This document shows positions 23,742 to 36,569 of a DNA stretch of 64,000 bases, piece by piece. A program made the position numbers and the translations under genes. The notes beneath the pieces were generated by a model, which saw only the letters and a program-made list of their open reading frames with translations, was not told the DNA's origin and made no database searches. The stretch comes from Aaosphaeria pasadenensis (Eukaryota > Ascomycota > Dothideomycetes > Pleosporales). Position 1 is the first letter of the stretch. Each line of letters begins with the position of its first letter. Where the stretch lies: positions 1,302,001 through 1,366,000 of the forward strand of contig JAKLMB010000003.1 in assembly GCA_022813625.1 (NCBI GenBank). The letters run 5' to 3'.

Positions 23742-25341
23742 GAGTAGGAGGGGAGGTAGGGTTAGGTGTAGTTGTCTGTCTATCATAAAAGTTGGTCTTC
23801 ACGCATGCAATGTTCAATGCTGCTAGAAAATTTCACTACACATCACATTTCCGCAGACATACTTCCCACCTTTACAAAGTCCCATATCGTGAACACATCA
23901 CGCACACATCTCACACATCACTCATCGCCATTCAAGCTACGCACATGTATGAACAAACAAACCACCTTAAGTATTCATTATTAGCTACTGAAAACCCGCA
24001 CCTTCGATCCGTCCCCTTTTCCTCCTTCCCGTCCCCTAAAGAAAACCTTAAAGGAAGAACACCAAGACCACCAGATCCAAGAAAGGGGGAGTGGAAACTA
24101 GCCGAAGCCAAAGAGATGAACGAGCGACGAAATGAAAAAGCTTAAGGACTTTTTGGAGTGGAGTTGTTTTTGTGCCGCGAGGCTGTGAATCTTTGGTATA
24201 TAGATATATATGAAGGAAGGACAAAAAAAAAGAAGACGAAGAAGGGGAAGGTTCAATTTTGACTGGCTGTTTGGGAGAGGTGATGATTGATGGTCTTGGT
24301 TTGCGTAGGTTGGTTCCCCGCTTTGATGGCGCAATTGGAGCGGGGATGGTTGATGTCTTTGTCTCCGAAATGTGAAGCAGAGTGGAATTAGATGGACTGA
24401 CGTGTGCGTGGAATATCCTTAAAGGACTGGATAGTTGTCGAATGATCCGAGAAGGTTGAGGTGGTATAGAAAGCGACCCAGGTCAGGCACACATCAAGTA
24501 GAGAAGGAAGAAAGCACAGAACGACAGAGGACAAAATTCAATCAAAGCTGAACACTAGGGAACGTTGTTTCAAGAAAGAAGAGAGAAAAATGTACATTTT
24601 GTATAGAAAGGATCGAAAGAATCGGAACCATCTCCTAAGAGCTCTCGCTTGAACCCTGGTGGAATCTTCCTCTTTAAGAGTGTCTTGCTTTGCTCTAGTA
24701 AACCACCACGAAGCGGGCTTCTTGTGGAAGACTGATTCTCTGTATGGCACCACCGCCATTAGGCTCTTATCCAAAATTTCCTTCTCACATGCCCTCTTTT
24801 GAAGTAAGTGGATATCCACAAAAATGCAGACGATGGAAAGTGACGTCAAGAATAAACAAATGCTAAGTGAATACGTATGAAGTAAAGCTTTGAATGCATA
24901 CAGATGGAGACCCACGAGTCAATCTACCTGCCTTGGCAGGACAATCTAGACGGGTGGGTCCCCTTCTGTAGCCGCTGGAGAAGAAATCGATGAGCAAACT
25001 CGAAGGGTATCGACGGTTTATCGCCGCGAGGCGAAAGTCAGAAGTCTTTGAGATAGATAACGGAAGGAAAATGAAGGGATTAAATCGCTACGCTTTGCCA
25101 CATGATGAATCCCGCTAAAGACATGACGGAGAATGGTACAAATGCTACGCTATGGACAAGTGAATAAAATTTGATAATGATGATGTGAAAAGGGTAGTTA
25201 TGAGATGTAAATGGCCGTTAAAGTCGTCTCAGTTTAATGAATATGTCGGAGTGAAAGGCAATTAACGTTGGGAGATAGGACGCGACCGTAATGAGCGGCA
25301 GGAAATGCAAGTGAAATAGAGGAAGATATTCGACTGCCCTA
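23742..25341. other. convergent intergenic region between GT25 and the WD40/Gemin5-like gene
   Basis: It joins two facing 3' ends. It contains no frame with recognisable domains. Short A/G-rich runs near 24210-24250 and 24560-24590 are typical of UTR or spacer DNA. I see no RNA gene or repeat here. Confidence 0.5.
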
Positions 25342-28300
25342 TCAGATCATGGGCGTTTCGTAATTCTGGTACGCACCAGCCTGCAACGACTCTGGTGGCA
25401 TGTTGGCCTTGATTTCCCTGGGAGTCCTGTAGAAGTGCTTCTCTTCCTCAGTCGGAGATATGACTTGTTCCATTGGCTGAGGGACGGGGGGAGGGGGTGG
25501 CGGAGACAGATTGCTGAGTTGCCTCTCGTTGTTGCCTTCGATAGGCGACATGGCAGAGTTTGAACGTGGGAACGAGAACTCAGGGATACTTTCGTAAGGA
25601 GCAATGTTGCTGTCCTGGCGAACTGGTGGCGATTTGGCCCGCGAGCGACTGGTGCTGCGCATGCGATCGGTGACCCGCTTGAAAGTCATACCAATGTTCT
25701 CACTGACACTTCCGCGGCCACGACGATGAGACATTGGCGAAGTAGTGGTAGCGGGAGGGGAAGTCACAGGTGAGGCGACTGGTGAGGTGGTCTCCTGGGC
25801 CTCTCTCTTGGGCTCTTCGTCGATGGCAATGTTGATCACACCCAGACTACCTTTGCGGCCGTGTTCAAAGATTGGAGGCGGAGGCGGAGGGGGAGGACCG
25901 GCGAGATGCTGGAGCTCTGCTAGTAAGGGTGGATCAACGTTGGCATTGCTGTCTGCTTCGACAATGACGACTTGGCTGTCAGAAATGGTCTCGTCGATGC
26001 TGGCAGTAATGGGAGGAGGACTGATGCGCTTGTAGTTTGGCGGTGGGAAGAGGTCTGGAGAAGTATTCAACCGCGCATGACTTCGTTGACTGCTCAACGA
26101 TCCTCGCCTGCTCGAGGAGTAGATTGGTGACATATTTGGCGTGGTACTGACTGGTGAAAAATCCTTGGGCGGTGCCGAGGCAGAACGGATTGGACCTATT
26201 GGTTGGCCGAAGGTGGTCGAAGGCAGAAGGGGTCCCAAATCATCCTGGGATTCTTGAGCTCCTTGAACGATATGATGATCAGGGATTGTAGGAACTGCAG
26301 GAATATCATTGTCATCGCTAGGATCCGCACTCATGTAGCGGGGATGGCGCATCGCACGAGGGTTGGCAGGTAGTCCGATGGGCACAGAAGTCGTCGAGGT
26401 GGCGCCAAGAGCAAGCTTGTTGGTAGGGGAATACTTCTTGGAGATTTCTGGATCGGCAGTATGGCTGCGTTGGATAGGATCACGATATGAGGTTGCCATG
26501 AGCAGTTCTGGGGATTCGGCAGTGTAAGCACGTTCAGTCAAGGTGGGCCGTAAAGCGTACTCCCCGGGCAAGGGAATGAGAGGGGCTGAAGGGCGACGAG
26601 CAAGAGATAGACGCCGCTCCTCTAGTTCTTTCTGAGCCAGCTCTCGACGGGACATGGTTGTGAGCCTTGATCTAGCAGACATATTGGATTGGCGTGATTG
26701 CGGCCTGCTTTCAGCAACCCGCTCCGAAAAGAGCTCTGGAGATGGCTCGGGCAAGTTTACGCGTGTGCGACTGCTTTCACGAAGGCTGGGCGGCGCCTTT
26801 CGACTCACCGAACGCTCACGAGGCACACGGCGGTCGGGTGATTGCTCACGCTCGCGACGAGAGCTCATGCCCCGCTCAGCAGCACGGCGACTCTGACTTC
26901 GGTGACGTGGACGAACAGGCTCATAATCCTCCTTTGGCTCGACCTCCTCCTCTCTGAACATAGGTTCTGGAGATCCTGGAGATCGCATCGCTGATGTATT
27001 ACCGCGCGTGGAACTACGTCCACGGTCCTCAGCTGGACGCCGACTCGAGGGCCGACTGGTTGCTCGGCTGCGGGCACGAGTTGTACGTTCAGGAGACTCT
27101 GGGCGTCTCGCTGTCTTCGACGACGATCTCGCCTTGCTCAAGCCAGTTCTGGCGCGGCTCCTGCTGGTACGGAAGCTGGCCACTGACTCTGTAGCAATTG
27201 GCGAGACAACATCTTTGTAGTATCTCTCATCATCGAACTCTGCGGCTGGTGCTTCCTTGATGACAGAATTGACACCGGCATCCTCGGGCGACATGGGTAC
27301 AGGGGAGGATGGGGAGCGTTTGGCAGGTCGAATGTAGCGAACGTCACCCCGACCTCTGGAAGACTGCGAAGCCTCGCGAGTACGGCTGCGAGTTCGGTTC
27401 GCAGTACGGCTGCTAGGTCTGGGCTCGGTGCGAGATGCTGTCCGGGGTTCGGTCTTGGAGTTGGCACGCGTTCGAGCGTAGTGGTTTGCTTCCTCAAGAC
27501 TGCTGATGTAGTTATCGATACTGCGAGCTTTCGAACTCTTCATACTGCTATCCGTGAGAGGTGGACTGAGGTTGCTTTCGTATCCGGTAGTTGGCGCTTG
27601 CTCTTCGACCGTCTCATGCATCTCAATGAATAGGTTTTCTGGCTTGCGGGTTCGTGAAGCTTCGCGCGACTGTGCTCTTTTGTTCAAGTTCTCGAAGATG
27701 CCGGCAGCTGGGGAGGGCATTGCTTCTTTAAGCTGAGGGGCTTGGTATGTGGCTGCAGAAAGAAGAACATCCTTGGGAGCCTCAGGGACAGCTGGCCGCT
27801 GCATCGAGAATGGCAATGTCTCAGCTTCACGCCCAACGTTGTCGACAGCTGTCGCTGGAGCGGATCCCATTCTCTGTCCACGATCAGGCACAGCAAGAGC
27901 GGCGAGAGCTTGGTTGTTGGTAAATCGGTCTGGGTCATTCCGAGACGGCATTCGCTTTCTCCTGTATGCACCAGGCGTGGCAGTTCTTGCAGAGGACGGC
28001 TCGCGGTTGACTGCTCTACCCCACGGTGTCCGATTACCTGATGGGCTTAACGCGGATTCAGCGATCGGAGTGACTCCGTGGTTCATCGGCGTTTGTTCAT
28101 CATCATCGGGAACCAACTGCAGTGGCTGGGGTCCTTGGCCGAAATCGGTCACGAGTTTAAGGGAGCCCATCTTAGCCATGACACGGCTGCTTGGTCCACT
28201 GGGAGGTGAAAGAGGAGGGCTGAGCTGGGACCCAAGAAGCGCCTGCTTCTGTGCAGAGAAGACAGCATCTTGGGCTCGGGGGGAGAACCAAGGCTCGGAG

Positions 28301-30698
28301 GATTCCACGCCTGTGCAAGAGAAGCACTTCAAAGCTAGTTCTGGCTTGCCATGTGACACGGCAGCCTCTCCCCATTGCCTTACCAGATATGACTGCCTCT
28401 GCCAGTCGGTTGGGAAAATGAGACAGGTAAGGAGCACCGCCTCCATGTAGTATTTGCGAGAAACATATACTTCCACTGCATCATTGTGCTCACCAAGTCC
28501 AAGGAGAATTGCCACCGCAGGATGAACATCGCCCTTCTCAAGGAGACGCTGAACAAAAGCCTCCCCAACCTTCTTCTGGGAATCCTGACCCATGGAACTC
28601 AAAGCAAGCAACATCCAATCGGAAGAGGTCATGGACTGCGATCCGACCATCGAGGCCATGAGGTCAGCACCAGAATCGCCCAGCCACTTCGAGAGAAGCA
28701 CAGCTGCAGCCGAGCCAGGAGCATGTCGTGCCACTATCATAGTTAGTTAGAGACTTTTACTTTTAGTTTACGGAAGGGTATACTCACACTCATCACGGAC
28801 AAGCTCATCGATGTCGTTCTCCCAGCCAAAGACAACCTTGAGCATATTTTGACGAAGAGTATCTGGAGTCCGTGCTGGACCAAGGTTCGAGTTTCTGTAA
28901 GGAACGTCGCTGAGCCGAGCTTTGGTGAAGGGAAAGAGGTCCATGTCTTTGGTGGATGGGGCTTCATCGGGACTGCGTAGGACCTCCTTTCGCAAAGCAG
29001 ATGACCCGTAGCGAGAAGAAGCTGCTGAGGATGTGGAGCGAATAGAAATACTTTCACGCGACGTGCCTGCAAAAGAAGATTGACCAGCCGAGAAGACTGT
29101 CCCAGTCTTCTGAGAGTGGCCGCTTCGCACTGACCGGGAACCGTGGCTTGGCCTGTCGTAGCGGTACCTTGGGGCACGCTTTCCTCCCGACGAGTGCGAG
29201 CTCTGGGAGCTTCGGCTTGACTGTGGACTCAGGGGAGCTAGACGATCTCGTCTTTCTTCCTCCAGTTGGTCCATTTCTTGAGCAATCCTCTGCAAGGGAG
29301 ACATGACAGCGCCTTCGCCCTCGCTGCTCTCGGACTCGATCAGCATCTGTGCCGTTGATCGAATGGGATGGGCGGATGAAGACGCTTCAGCAGCCTTCTT
29401 CTTTTCATCTAGGGAATTAGGTGGTGATGGGGGTGTATTAGCGGGGGGATGTTGAATGTTGGCGACGAGCGATGGCAGGCCGCTTGGGTTCAAGTCGTAT
29501 TGTTGGATAGAGTAATTACGGCCCATGGTAAAGAGGGTCGCGGTAGGTCCGTAATTGGTGATAGCAATGATGCTATCGACAATGGGGACACTCTCGTATG
29601 TTACTCTCTTTGTTCGCACATCCCACGAGCATGTTTGCCTAGAGATAGGGAGTCTAAGTCAGCATCGTGATGTGCTAGGCGGGGTGATAGGAGGGAAAGA
29701 CGTGATGCTGGGGAGCAGTGGGATATTTATGACATGACATACCCTTCTGTATACTGGATGATACGTCCGTTCTTAGACCATGCAAACCAGCATGGGCCCG
29801 GCTCTCTTTGCTCCGATCTATTCAAGATGCGTATGACGCATGGTGAGTCGCCGGAGTGGGCTTGCTTTGGAACACTCCACACACGCAAATCTCCATCCGA
29901 AGCTTGGGCAGCCAGCATCTCTGACTTCTGCTTCGATGAGGACCCATGCCACGCCAAGCCACTGATAGGGGAAGGGGTCCTAGGTGTGGTGAGGGTGTGA
30001 AGTATAGTAAATGATGGTTGCAGAGTTGCAATGAGGATTGAGCCATTGAGGTATCTGGATCCATTAGCGCTTGCCAAACACTGAGGAATAGCGTTGAATT
30101 ATTCACCCAATTGCGAACGTCCTGCAATCTGCTGCTGGAGCCAATGCTGTGATGGGATCGAAAATCGTCCTAGCCGAAAGATGCTCGGACGTTTGAGGCT
30201 CAAAAAGAATCACGTTTCCTTGGGCATTGCCTGGGGACTATGATTAGCACCAAAAAAGGCCAATTTTTGAGGCGATTTCGTACCAAATGCTACATTTCCG
30301 TTTCGCATCCAAGAAGCAACTCGGATTTGCTCGTACGAGGCGAATCTGGCGACTTCCTCGCCAGTGAGGAGATCCCACACTATCGCCGTGCTTCCAGCAT
30401 CGTAGCTCACCACCAATCGGCCAGCACCGCGGTCGCTGACATTGTCGACGGATATCCAGGAAATGTCCTCACGATGGCGCTCAAACCGGCGCTCAATCGC
30501 CAATGTGTCGTGATGGAGGCAGTAGATGACATTGCGCAAAGCGTAGAGCAGGAACGATGCGGTCGCGGCGCATGGCTCGAATGCGAATTCTTCGCTCCCC
30601 GGTGTGATGCTTGGAGTAGGTGGCTTCATGTCTGTATTGGAGCGGACGGACGAGCCCCTCGAGGCCGACCGTTGTCTGGCCATATGTCCAGTAGACAT
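25342..30698 (-). CDS. large WD40 protein with Gemin5-like helical domain and disordered Ser/Arg-rich tail
   Basis: Five exons: 30698-30284, 30230-30107, 30069-29743, 29638-28788 and 28733-25342, 1,702 residues. Introns are 53, 37, 104 and 54 nt, all GT-AG and frame-consistent. The start is the first in-frame ATG (30698, MSTGHMARQRS). Residues about 45-380 form WD40 blades (for example STAIVWDLLTGEEVARF, GDLRVWSVP, QTCSWDVRTKRVTYE). A Ser/Arg/Pro-rich linker follows. At about 560-750 is a helical repeat region (PGSAAAVLLSKWLGDSG, KKVGEAFVQRLLEKGDVHPAVAI split by short loops, SCTGVESSEPW) like the TPR-like part of Gemin5. The last 950 residues are low-complexity with many RS, RxxS and PPPPP runs. 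Gemin5 recognises snRNA and delivers it to the SMN complex. Whether this fungal protein does so is unknown; translation or RNP scaffolding are alternatives. A 10-codon uORF (30771-30739) ends 40 nt upstream of the start. Confidence 0.82.
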
Positions 30699-30738
30699 GG
30701 CGGGCGAGCCTATGGACTGAGAGGGTTGAATTGTCAGT

Positions 30739-30771
30739 TTAGAGTTCCGCAACAGCAACGAGATCTCTCAT
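30739..30771 (-). promoter_or_regulatory. 10-codon uORF ahead of the WD40/Gemin5-like gene
   Basis: On the minus strand an ATG at 30771 opens MRDLVAVAEL and stops at TAA (30741-30739), 40 nt before the main start at 30698. It is out of frame with the main coding region. It matters only if the transcript starts upstream of 30771, which cannot be seen from sequence. Confidence 0.35.
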
Positions 30772-31374
30772 AGTCTGGTCTGGCGGTATTGATCTCTTGC
30801 TGGTGCTTGGTGAAATTGTCCTGAAAGTCTGAAACTCTTGACGGGATCTCTCACATGCGCACAAACACAGACACACGCGAGGGAGGAGCAGGACGAGGGA
30901 GAAGGCGGACGTTATCGATTAAGGCTTGCTTGCTTGACGCAGGAGCACATTCGAGAAGGGTGTTCTGGTCTTCAGGGGAAATACCGAAGGGAAGAGACAT
31001 GAAACTGAAGAGAGTGTGCGGAGAATTGTGAACTCACAGCAACGTGCGCGCTTAACACAGAGGTAACGAGGAAGCTGTACGGTAGAGTACGTTGTGCTTT
31101 TTGGCCCCGCCCTGGGTGACTAGGGTAGTGGAGGTCGGCGGCAAGACTGCATGCGCCCGCGTGAGAAGGGATTGGGTATGCTCGAGGCTGTCTGGAAGGG
31201 ACTGAAATATGAGGCCTGAACCGTGAAAATATGCAACAGCTGAAGAGACAGACAGGCAAACAAACACGCACGGAGAAGGAGGAGAGGAGGAAGAGAGAGA
31301 GAGAGAGGAGAAGAGAGGTTAGGAATTGGGGAAAAAAGATGTAGTAGTAGAGTAGATGCGGAGGTTGGTAGGAC

Positions 31375-31423
31375 GGTGGTGGTGGTGGTAGTAGTAGTAG
31401 TAGTAGGTTGGTTGGTTGGTTGG
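31375..31423. repeat. compound microsatellite GGT/AGT/GGTT
   Basis: Consecutive short runs of GGT, then AGT, then GGTT about 50 bp long, 0.7 kb upstream of the WD40/Gemin5-like gene start. Likely length-polymorphic. Confidence 0.8.
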
Positions 31424-34400
31424 TAGGGTAGAGCAGGGTAGAGTGACAAGGATGATAGCTAAGGTAGGGTAGAGCAGGGTTGGGTTGCGGTAGGGGAAAA
31501 AAGAGAGAGAGAGAGAATGAGAAGAGAAGGAAGAAGGGAAGTAACTAGACTAGGGAAAGGAAGGTGTGGGCAGAGTGTGGGATAGCTATTGCAGGTGTGG
31601 GTGGGAAGGATTGAACCTATCAAAGTTGGGCGCTTAATGGGAAGAGATGCAGGACGGATTGATATTGCTCAGAATAGATAGTCAAATGTCGGTCGTCCAT
31701 ACAGGCAGATTTATCGAGGCACTCGAGGGTTCCGGGATGAGGGAGGGGAGGCCCTAGGGGACCACTCGAGAACCCGGAACATACAGCAATGAGGCGTCAA
31801 GGAAACGGCCGGGGTGGACAAATGGTGGAAGGACTCGAGGTAGGGAGGGATGGGTGGAGGGATGTACATACTGTGGTGGTAGGGATGTGGATGCCAGAAT
31901 GGATCAGAGACTCCATGTTCATTTGCTGGCATGATGGAAACGAGAAATGGATCGAATGAATCGAACGGATTGAGATGGACGAACCAAGAGTAGGATACAG
32001 ACAGTGTAGTGCAGCCGAACGAGAGCATGATGGGAGGCTTAATGAGGCTTGCTGGGGGGCTTACTAGGGTTAGATGAGAAGAGCATGTTACCACATAGAC
32101 AGTAGTTACTGGCACATAGCAGTTGGGATACGGACAGGATAGGATAGGAAATGGGCGAGCAGGGCAAGGGAAGAGAAGGAAGGATTGCCAGTGTTCGATA
32201 GTTACTCCGTACGATAATCATGAGTTACTGGAAGAATTGAGGGAGTTTGAGTGAACGGACAATTAGTTAGTATGTTAATCGGTATGCTGGTCGTAACTTG
32301 GCGACCGTGAGGGAGAGATATGGTTGGCTGGCGAAGCGCTGGGTGCCTGCATGGTGATTGATGAAGTTAACGAAATATAACTGGGGTCGGGTTCTGGGGG
32401 GGGCGGAAGTACACACTGCAGTAACAAGACAGTTAACTTAATACTTGTTAGTTTAGAGAGAGAAAATGGAGACGAAGACAACAGGCGGACGAGTTAAACG
32501 AATAAACGAAGGGGAGAGTAAGAAAAGTAACAGGTTAAAGGGTTATGGAAAACTCCATCTACCGTCTCTGATTGGTCCTTTGAGAAGTGACTAGTTGCAA
32601 GCCCATCACACCAACGAGCAAATCATCACGACGGGCCGTCCGCTTGCTATTTTCATACCAAACGACCATTGTCACCATCCCATATAAACCCTCCCCTACT
32701 GCAACCAATCAACCATACCATCCCATTATTGTCTTGACTCTCTACTCTATCCCGTCAATCTATCTACCACCTATGACTCTGATGATAACTACAAGAATAA
32801 CTACGGACTACTAAGCAACTAACCAACGAACCTAAGTACATCACACTGCTTCTACGGAGTACTAGTACACACTGCTATTTGTATCCACATAAAACAGTCA
32901 AATCCATCTCGAACCAACTCGCCCAATCGCACCCAACATACCTACCTACACAAGTCATTCCATCCCAATACCGACATTTGACATGACAATTAACCCTCCA
33001 GTTCCCAATCACACACAATCACGCACTTCAGGGCACGGAAAGAGCATTGCCCGGCCTCGCTAGCATCATCTACCTGCACTAGTAGCGACCACCCAGCCCA
33101 TCCATTATGTATATCAGACCCCATCACTGCGCTCATCCTCGCCCGTCCGCGGTTTATTTTTGCTTCCACCGACCCCCAATAAGCCAGTCCAGTCTCCAGA
33201 AGTCATTCGACCATTGCGCCATCAATCCATCATTCCACCATTTATTCACTCCAATATTCAATGCGAACGGCAAGCCCTCGCTCGCCCACTCTGTTGTCAT
33301 GTATCGCCTTGTCATGTATCGCCCCAAAGTGAAAGAGAATCCTTCTCGCGACTCCATGTCCATCGACCGTTCTGCCTCTTCAATTGGTCTCCGCTCATGG
33401 CGCGTTGGGTGGCGCTACTCGTCCGTGTGTACGGAGGTACCTCTACATCTCTCTGATCTGTGCACGCTCTCGCTCTGTGGTCTTCGCCGCTGAGGTGCGG
33501 CGGACCTTTCCTCCCTCCCTTCCCTCCCCGCCGCATAGCGTCATTTGTGCGCCAGAGCGATATAGGATGATCAATGGACTGACTGACTCTTTTCTCTGTC
33601 CCTCTGGCAGAGTCGGACCGGGGAAGGAGGCCCTCTGATTTCTGTGTAGTACAATACTCGTCCTTGGACAGGGAAGTACATTAGCATGCAACACAAAGCT
33701 AGGTACGACTGCTTGGTGTAGTACAGCTACAGCTACTTGTTGCTCGTTGCAGCACTGACACGATCCAATTCACCACCCCCTACCCTGGTCTTTCATCAAC
33801 CATGCCCTGACCGCTAGCATGACGTGGGAGAGCCCGCAACTATGGACCTTCCGGTGCGGACGCAGACGATCCGAATGGTAGCTGAGGGCGTACAGCCCCA
33901 AATCATCCAGAAAAGAAGACATACTTCTTCGTTTTGGACCCCTCGTCTGATTGTCCCCCGTCACACGTAACTCCGTATCTTCATGTAGGTACATATGTAT
34001 CGCATCTATCATGAACGCGCATACCCGCATTCCCCGTGGCCGTGGCCGCGAACGGAGGAACGCAACCCAGATCTCAGCCCCAGAGAAAGGGCGGGGAACA
34101 ACAGGGTGAGATTCGAGATAGTTAGATAAGATACTCCGTCCGCAGAGAAACTTGACCTATACCTATGCCTACATACGGAGTATTACAGCACTCGACAAAC
34201 ACTTACGGAGTAGACCAACTCCACTACGCCCACAACGTAGATAGACGCATGCATGTCTCTGGCTCAAGGCTCAAGACGGCGGAAGCGAGCGAGAAACTGA
34301 ACATGAGAGGGCCCACAAATGCCCGCACTTGCTACCGTGCCGCACGCCTTTTCCTGAACCCCCAATCGCAGATCGACGAAGCTTGGACTGCTGTATGTAC

Positions 34401-35606
34401 ATGTACATACATACATAGGCATACATGCCAACTTACATACATAACTACTTACATATTGAACTCGGACGGTATGTGCAATCCATCTATGCTCCATGTAAGT
34501 CACACCTGCGGAAGGGAGCTCTATGGTTCAGTGCTTGCCAGCATCGCCATGCCGGTCGTACTAATAGGAACAACCGTATATTGCTTCGACCCTGGATGCA
34601 TTCCCGCCCCGTCCATCGAATATGATCAATTCCCACATCCCCATCTCTCTTATTTTCTGTTTCTCTCCTGCAGGGGGGAGCGGGTTAGACAATGCGACGG
34701 GACGCGCAGAAGACCTAAAAGAAACCTTATCGCGTGAAGATAAAAAGTTTCTGTGTGAACGTAGCATGCGCTTGTGCCTTGTACGGTGTGCCCGAAGTTC
34801 GAATGACCACCTTAGTCGATAGTAGTAGTTGAATTTTGGGACGGGTTCGTATGATACTGTGCAGTGTGTACGGAGCAGTTACTCGATGGTGCGCATGAGA
34901 GCGAGGAGGTTTACAGTTAAGTGCGGTCCCAGCAGTAAGGTATCACACATTTTTGCTTTTTTCCATCACCCCCAACGGAAAATGTTCACACATGGGCAGG
35001 GCAGGCTATGGAAAATGCGGTGCGCTTTGTTCCCATTGATTGATTGATTGACCGACCTGTTCGACAACAATAGACAATGCTGTCAATTGTTAAGCGCCCG
35101 CACTAAAGTTGTGAAGTCAAAACTTCATGAACCTTCATGCACACAATTGATGCCCTCGAGAGAGATCATCACTTCTTCTTTCTCTTGCTGGGGCTTCAGT
35201 CGCATCGCATCGCGTCGCATCGCATCGCATGCTGTCTCCCTCTCCTCCTCCTGTTCCCCTCATCTAGACGACCCTTTTGATCCCCATGTCTCCCCCATAA
35301 TCCATGCCTCATGCAAGAACCCCCCGGTCCCCATCCTCGTCCCTCGAAATCCTTCATCCATTTCCACAAACGAAATCCCTGCTCCCCATCCCCATTTACC
35401 AGAACAGAACCCATCACATCCCATCCCATCCCATCCCCCATCGTGTAGCATCGAACCACACCCCACGTCTCTCCACGCTTGCCTGTCTCTGTCTCGACTC
35501 TCATGTCTCTCGACACCACCACTAGCTGCCGTCACAATCCAAGACAGTTCAGAACTGTAAGGGATGCGGCAAACCGAGACGACAAACCCAACAACCCATA
35601 CCACAA

Positions 35607-35634
35607 CCGCCACCACCACCACCACCACCACCAC
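35607..35634. repeat. ACC trinucleotide microsatellite
   Basis: About nine uninterrupted ACC units, within a Pro/Ser-coding-like but non-genic stretch. Seen directly. Confidence 0.85.
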
Positions 35635-36569
35635 CTCTCCGGCGCTCTACCGTCCACCCATCCATCCACAAGAAAAAACGCCCATTCTAGAAGCCACCGG
35701 CATTTTTTTCCCTCGAAGCGAAACCTAAACCTCGCGTGCATGTATCTCGAGGGACCAGATTTCCCCCCCTCTCCTTCTCTCTACTATACTATACCTATTT
35801 CCCTTCTCGGCATGCATGCACGACATTCATCAATCACAGCAACCACAACACTAACAAGAATCACAAAATATACCAGAGAAGAAGGAGGAAGATGAGGAAG
35901 ACAAGCCAACATTCCTGATCCTCAGGCAACAACAACAACAACCGCACTGAACGCCCCCTGGACCCCGTCCCCGTCCCCGTCCTTCGTGAACATACACCCC
36001 CGGAACCCAGCGTCCCTCAATTTCCCAAGAACCACGAGAGACCGTATGTATGTTGCCGTAGTCCGTATGCAGGTAGGAACCACGAGGGAAGACATATGGT
36101 ATGGTATGGTTCAGTAGATAGATGGATGCCTACTTGTGCCATTTATGCAGTCCTCCTCATCCTGCCCCTTTCTTTCGATATAGGTTCATACGGGTAAGGC
36201 TCAAGAGGACGGGGGAAGATGCAGAAGACTGAGGGGTATCTGTTTATCCCCCCTTCCCTACAAGATAGAATCACGTAGAAGTAGAGGGGGAGGAAGATGT
36301 CGGTAGACTAGGAATCAGTGTCTATCCGATTCCCCTGCTTCACTTCTCTTGCAGTCCTGCTGCTCGAGCTTGGTTTCACACGCCGATGTGCGGAGTACAG
36401 AGGGAGGTAGATAGATATCGGTGACTTGTGATATACGTGTGTACATATGTAGATGAATCATCCCATGCACGAATTACATATTCTAATGTACAGAGGATGG
36501 TGGGTATCGATGATTCGTGATTTATATTCATCTATACTCCGTACATTCTACATAGGCTGGCCTGCCCGA

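Larger units (their letters stand above)
30772..36440. other. gene-free intergenic DNA with microsatellites and TACGGAGTA motifs
   Basis: About 5.7 kb with no supportable gene. Its beginning is the upstream region of the WD40/Gemin5-like gene. It holds A/G microsatellites (31285-31315 and 31500-31520), a GGT/AGT/GGTT compound run at 31375-31423, a CATCG run at 35201-35231, a CCATC run at 35410-35440 and an ACC run at 35607-35634. Exact TACGGAGTA or its complement occurs at 32213, 32853, 34174 and 34204. Open frames such as 35048-35560 are low-complexity shadows. Confidence 0.5.

Noticed and set aside
22857..23786. 309-codon antisense frame over GT25
   Set aside because: Opposite strand to a well-supported gene, no recognised domain, explained by high GC3 of the sense exon.
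35048..35560. 170-codon plus-strand frame
   Set aside because: Made largely from CATC and CCATC simple repeats; no support as a protein.
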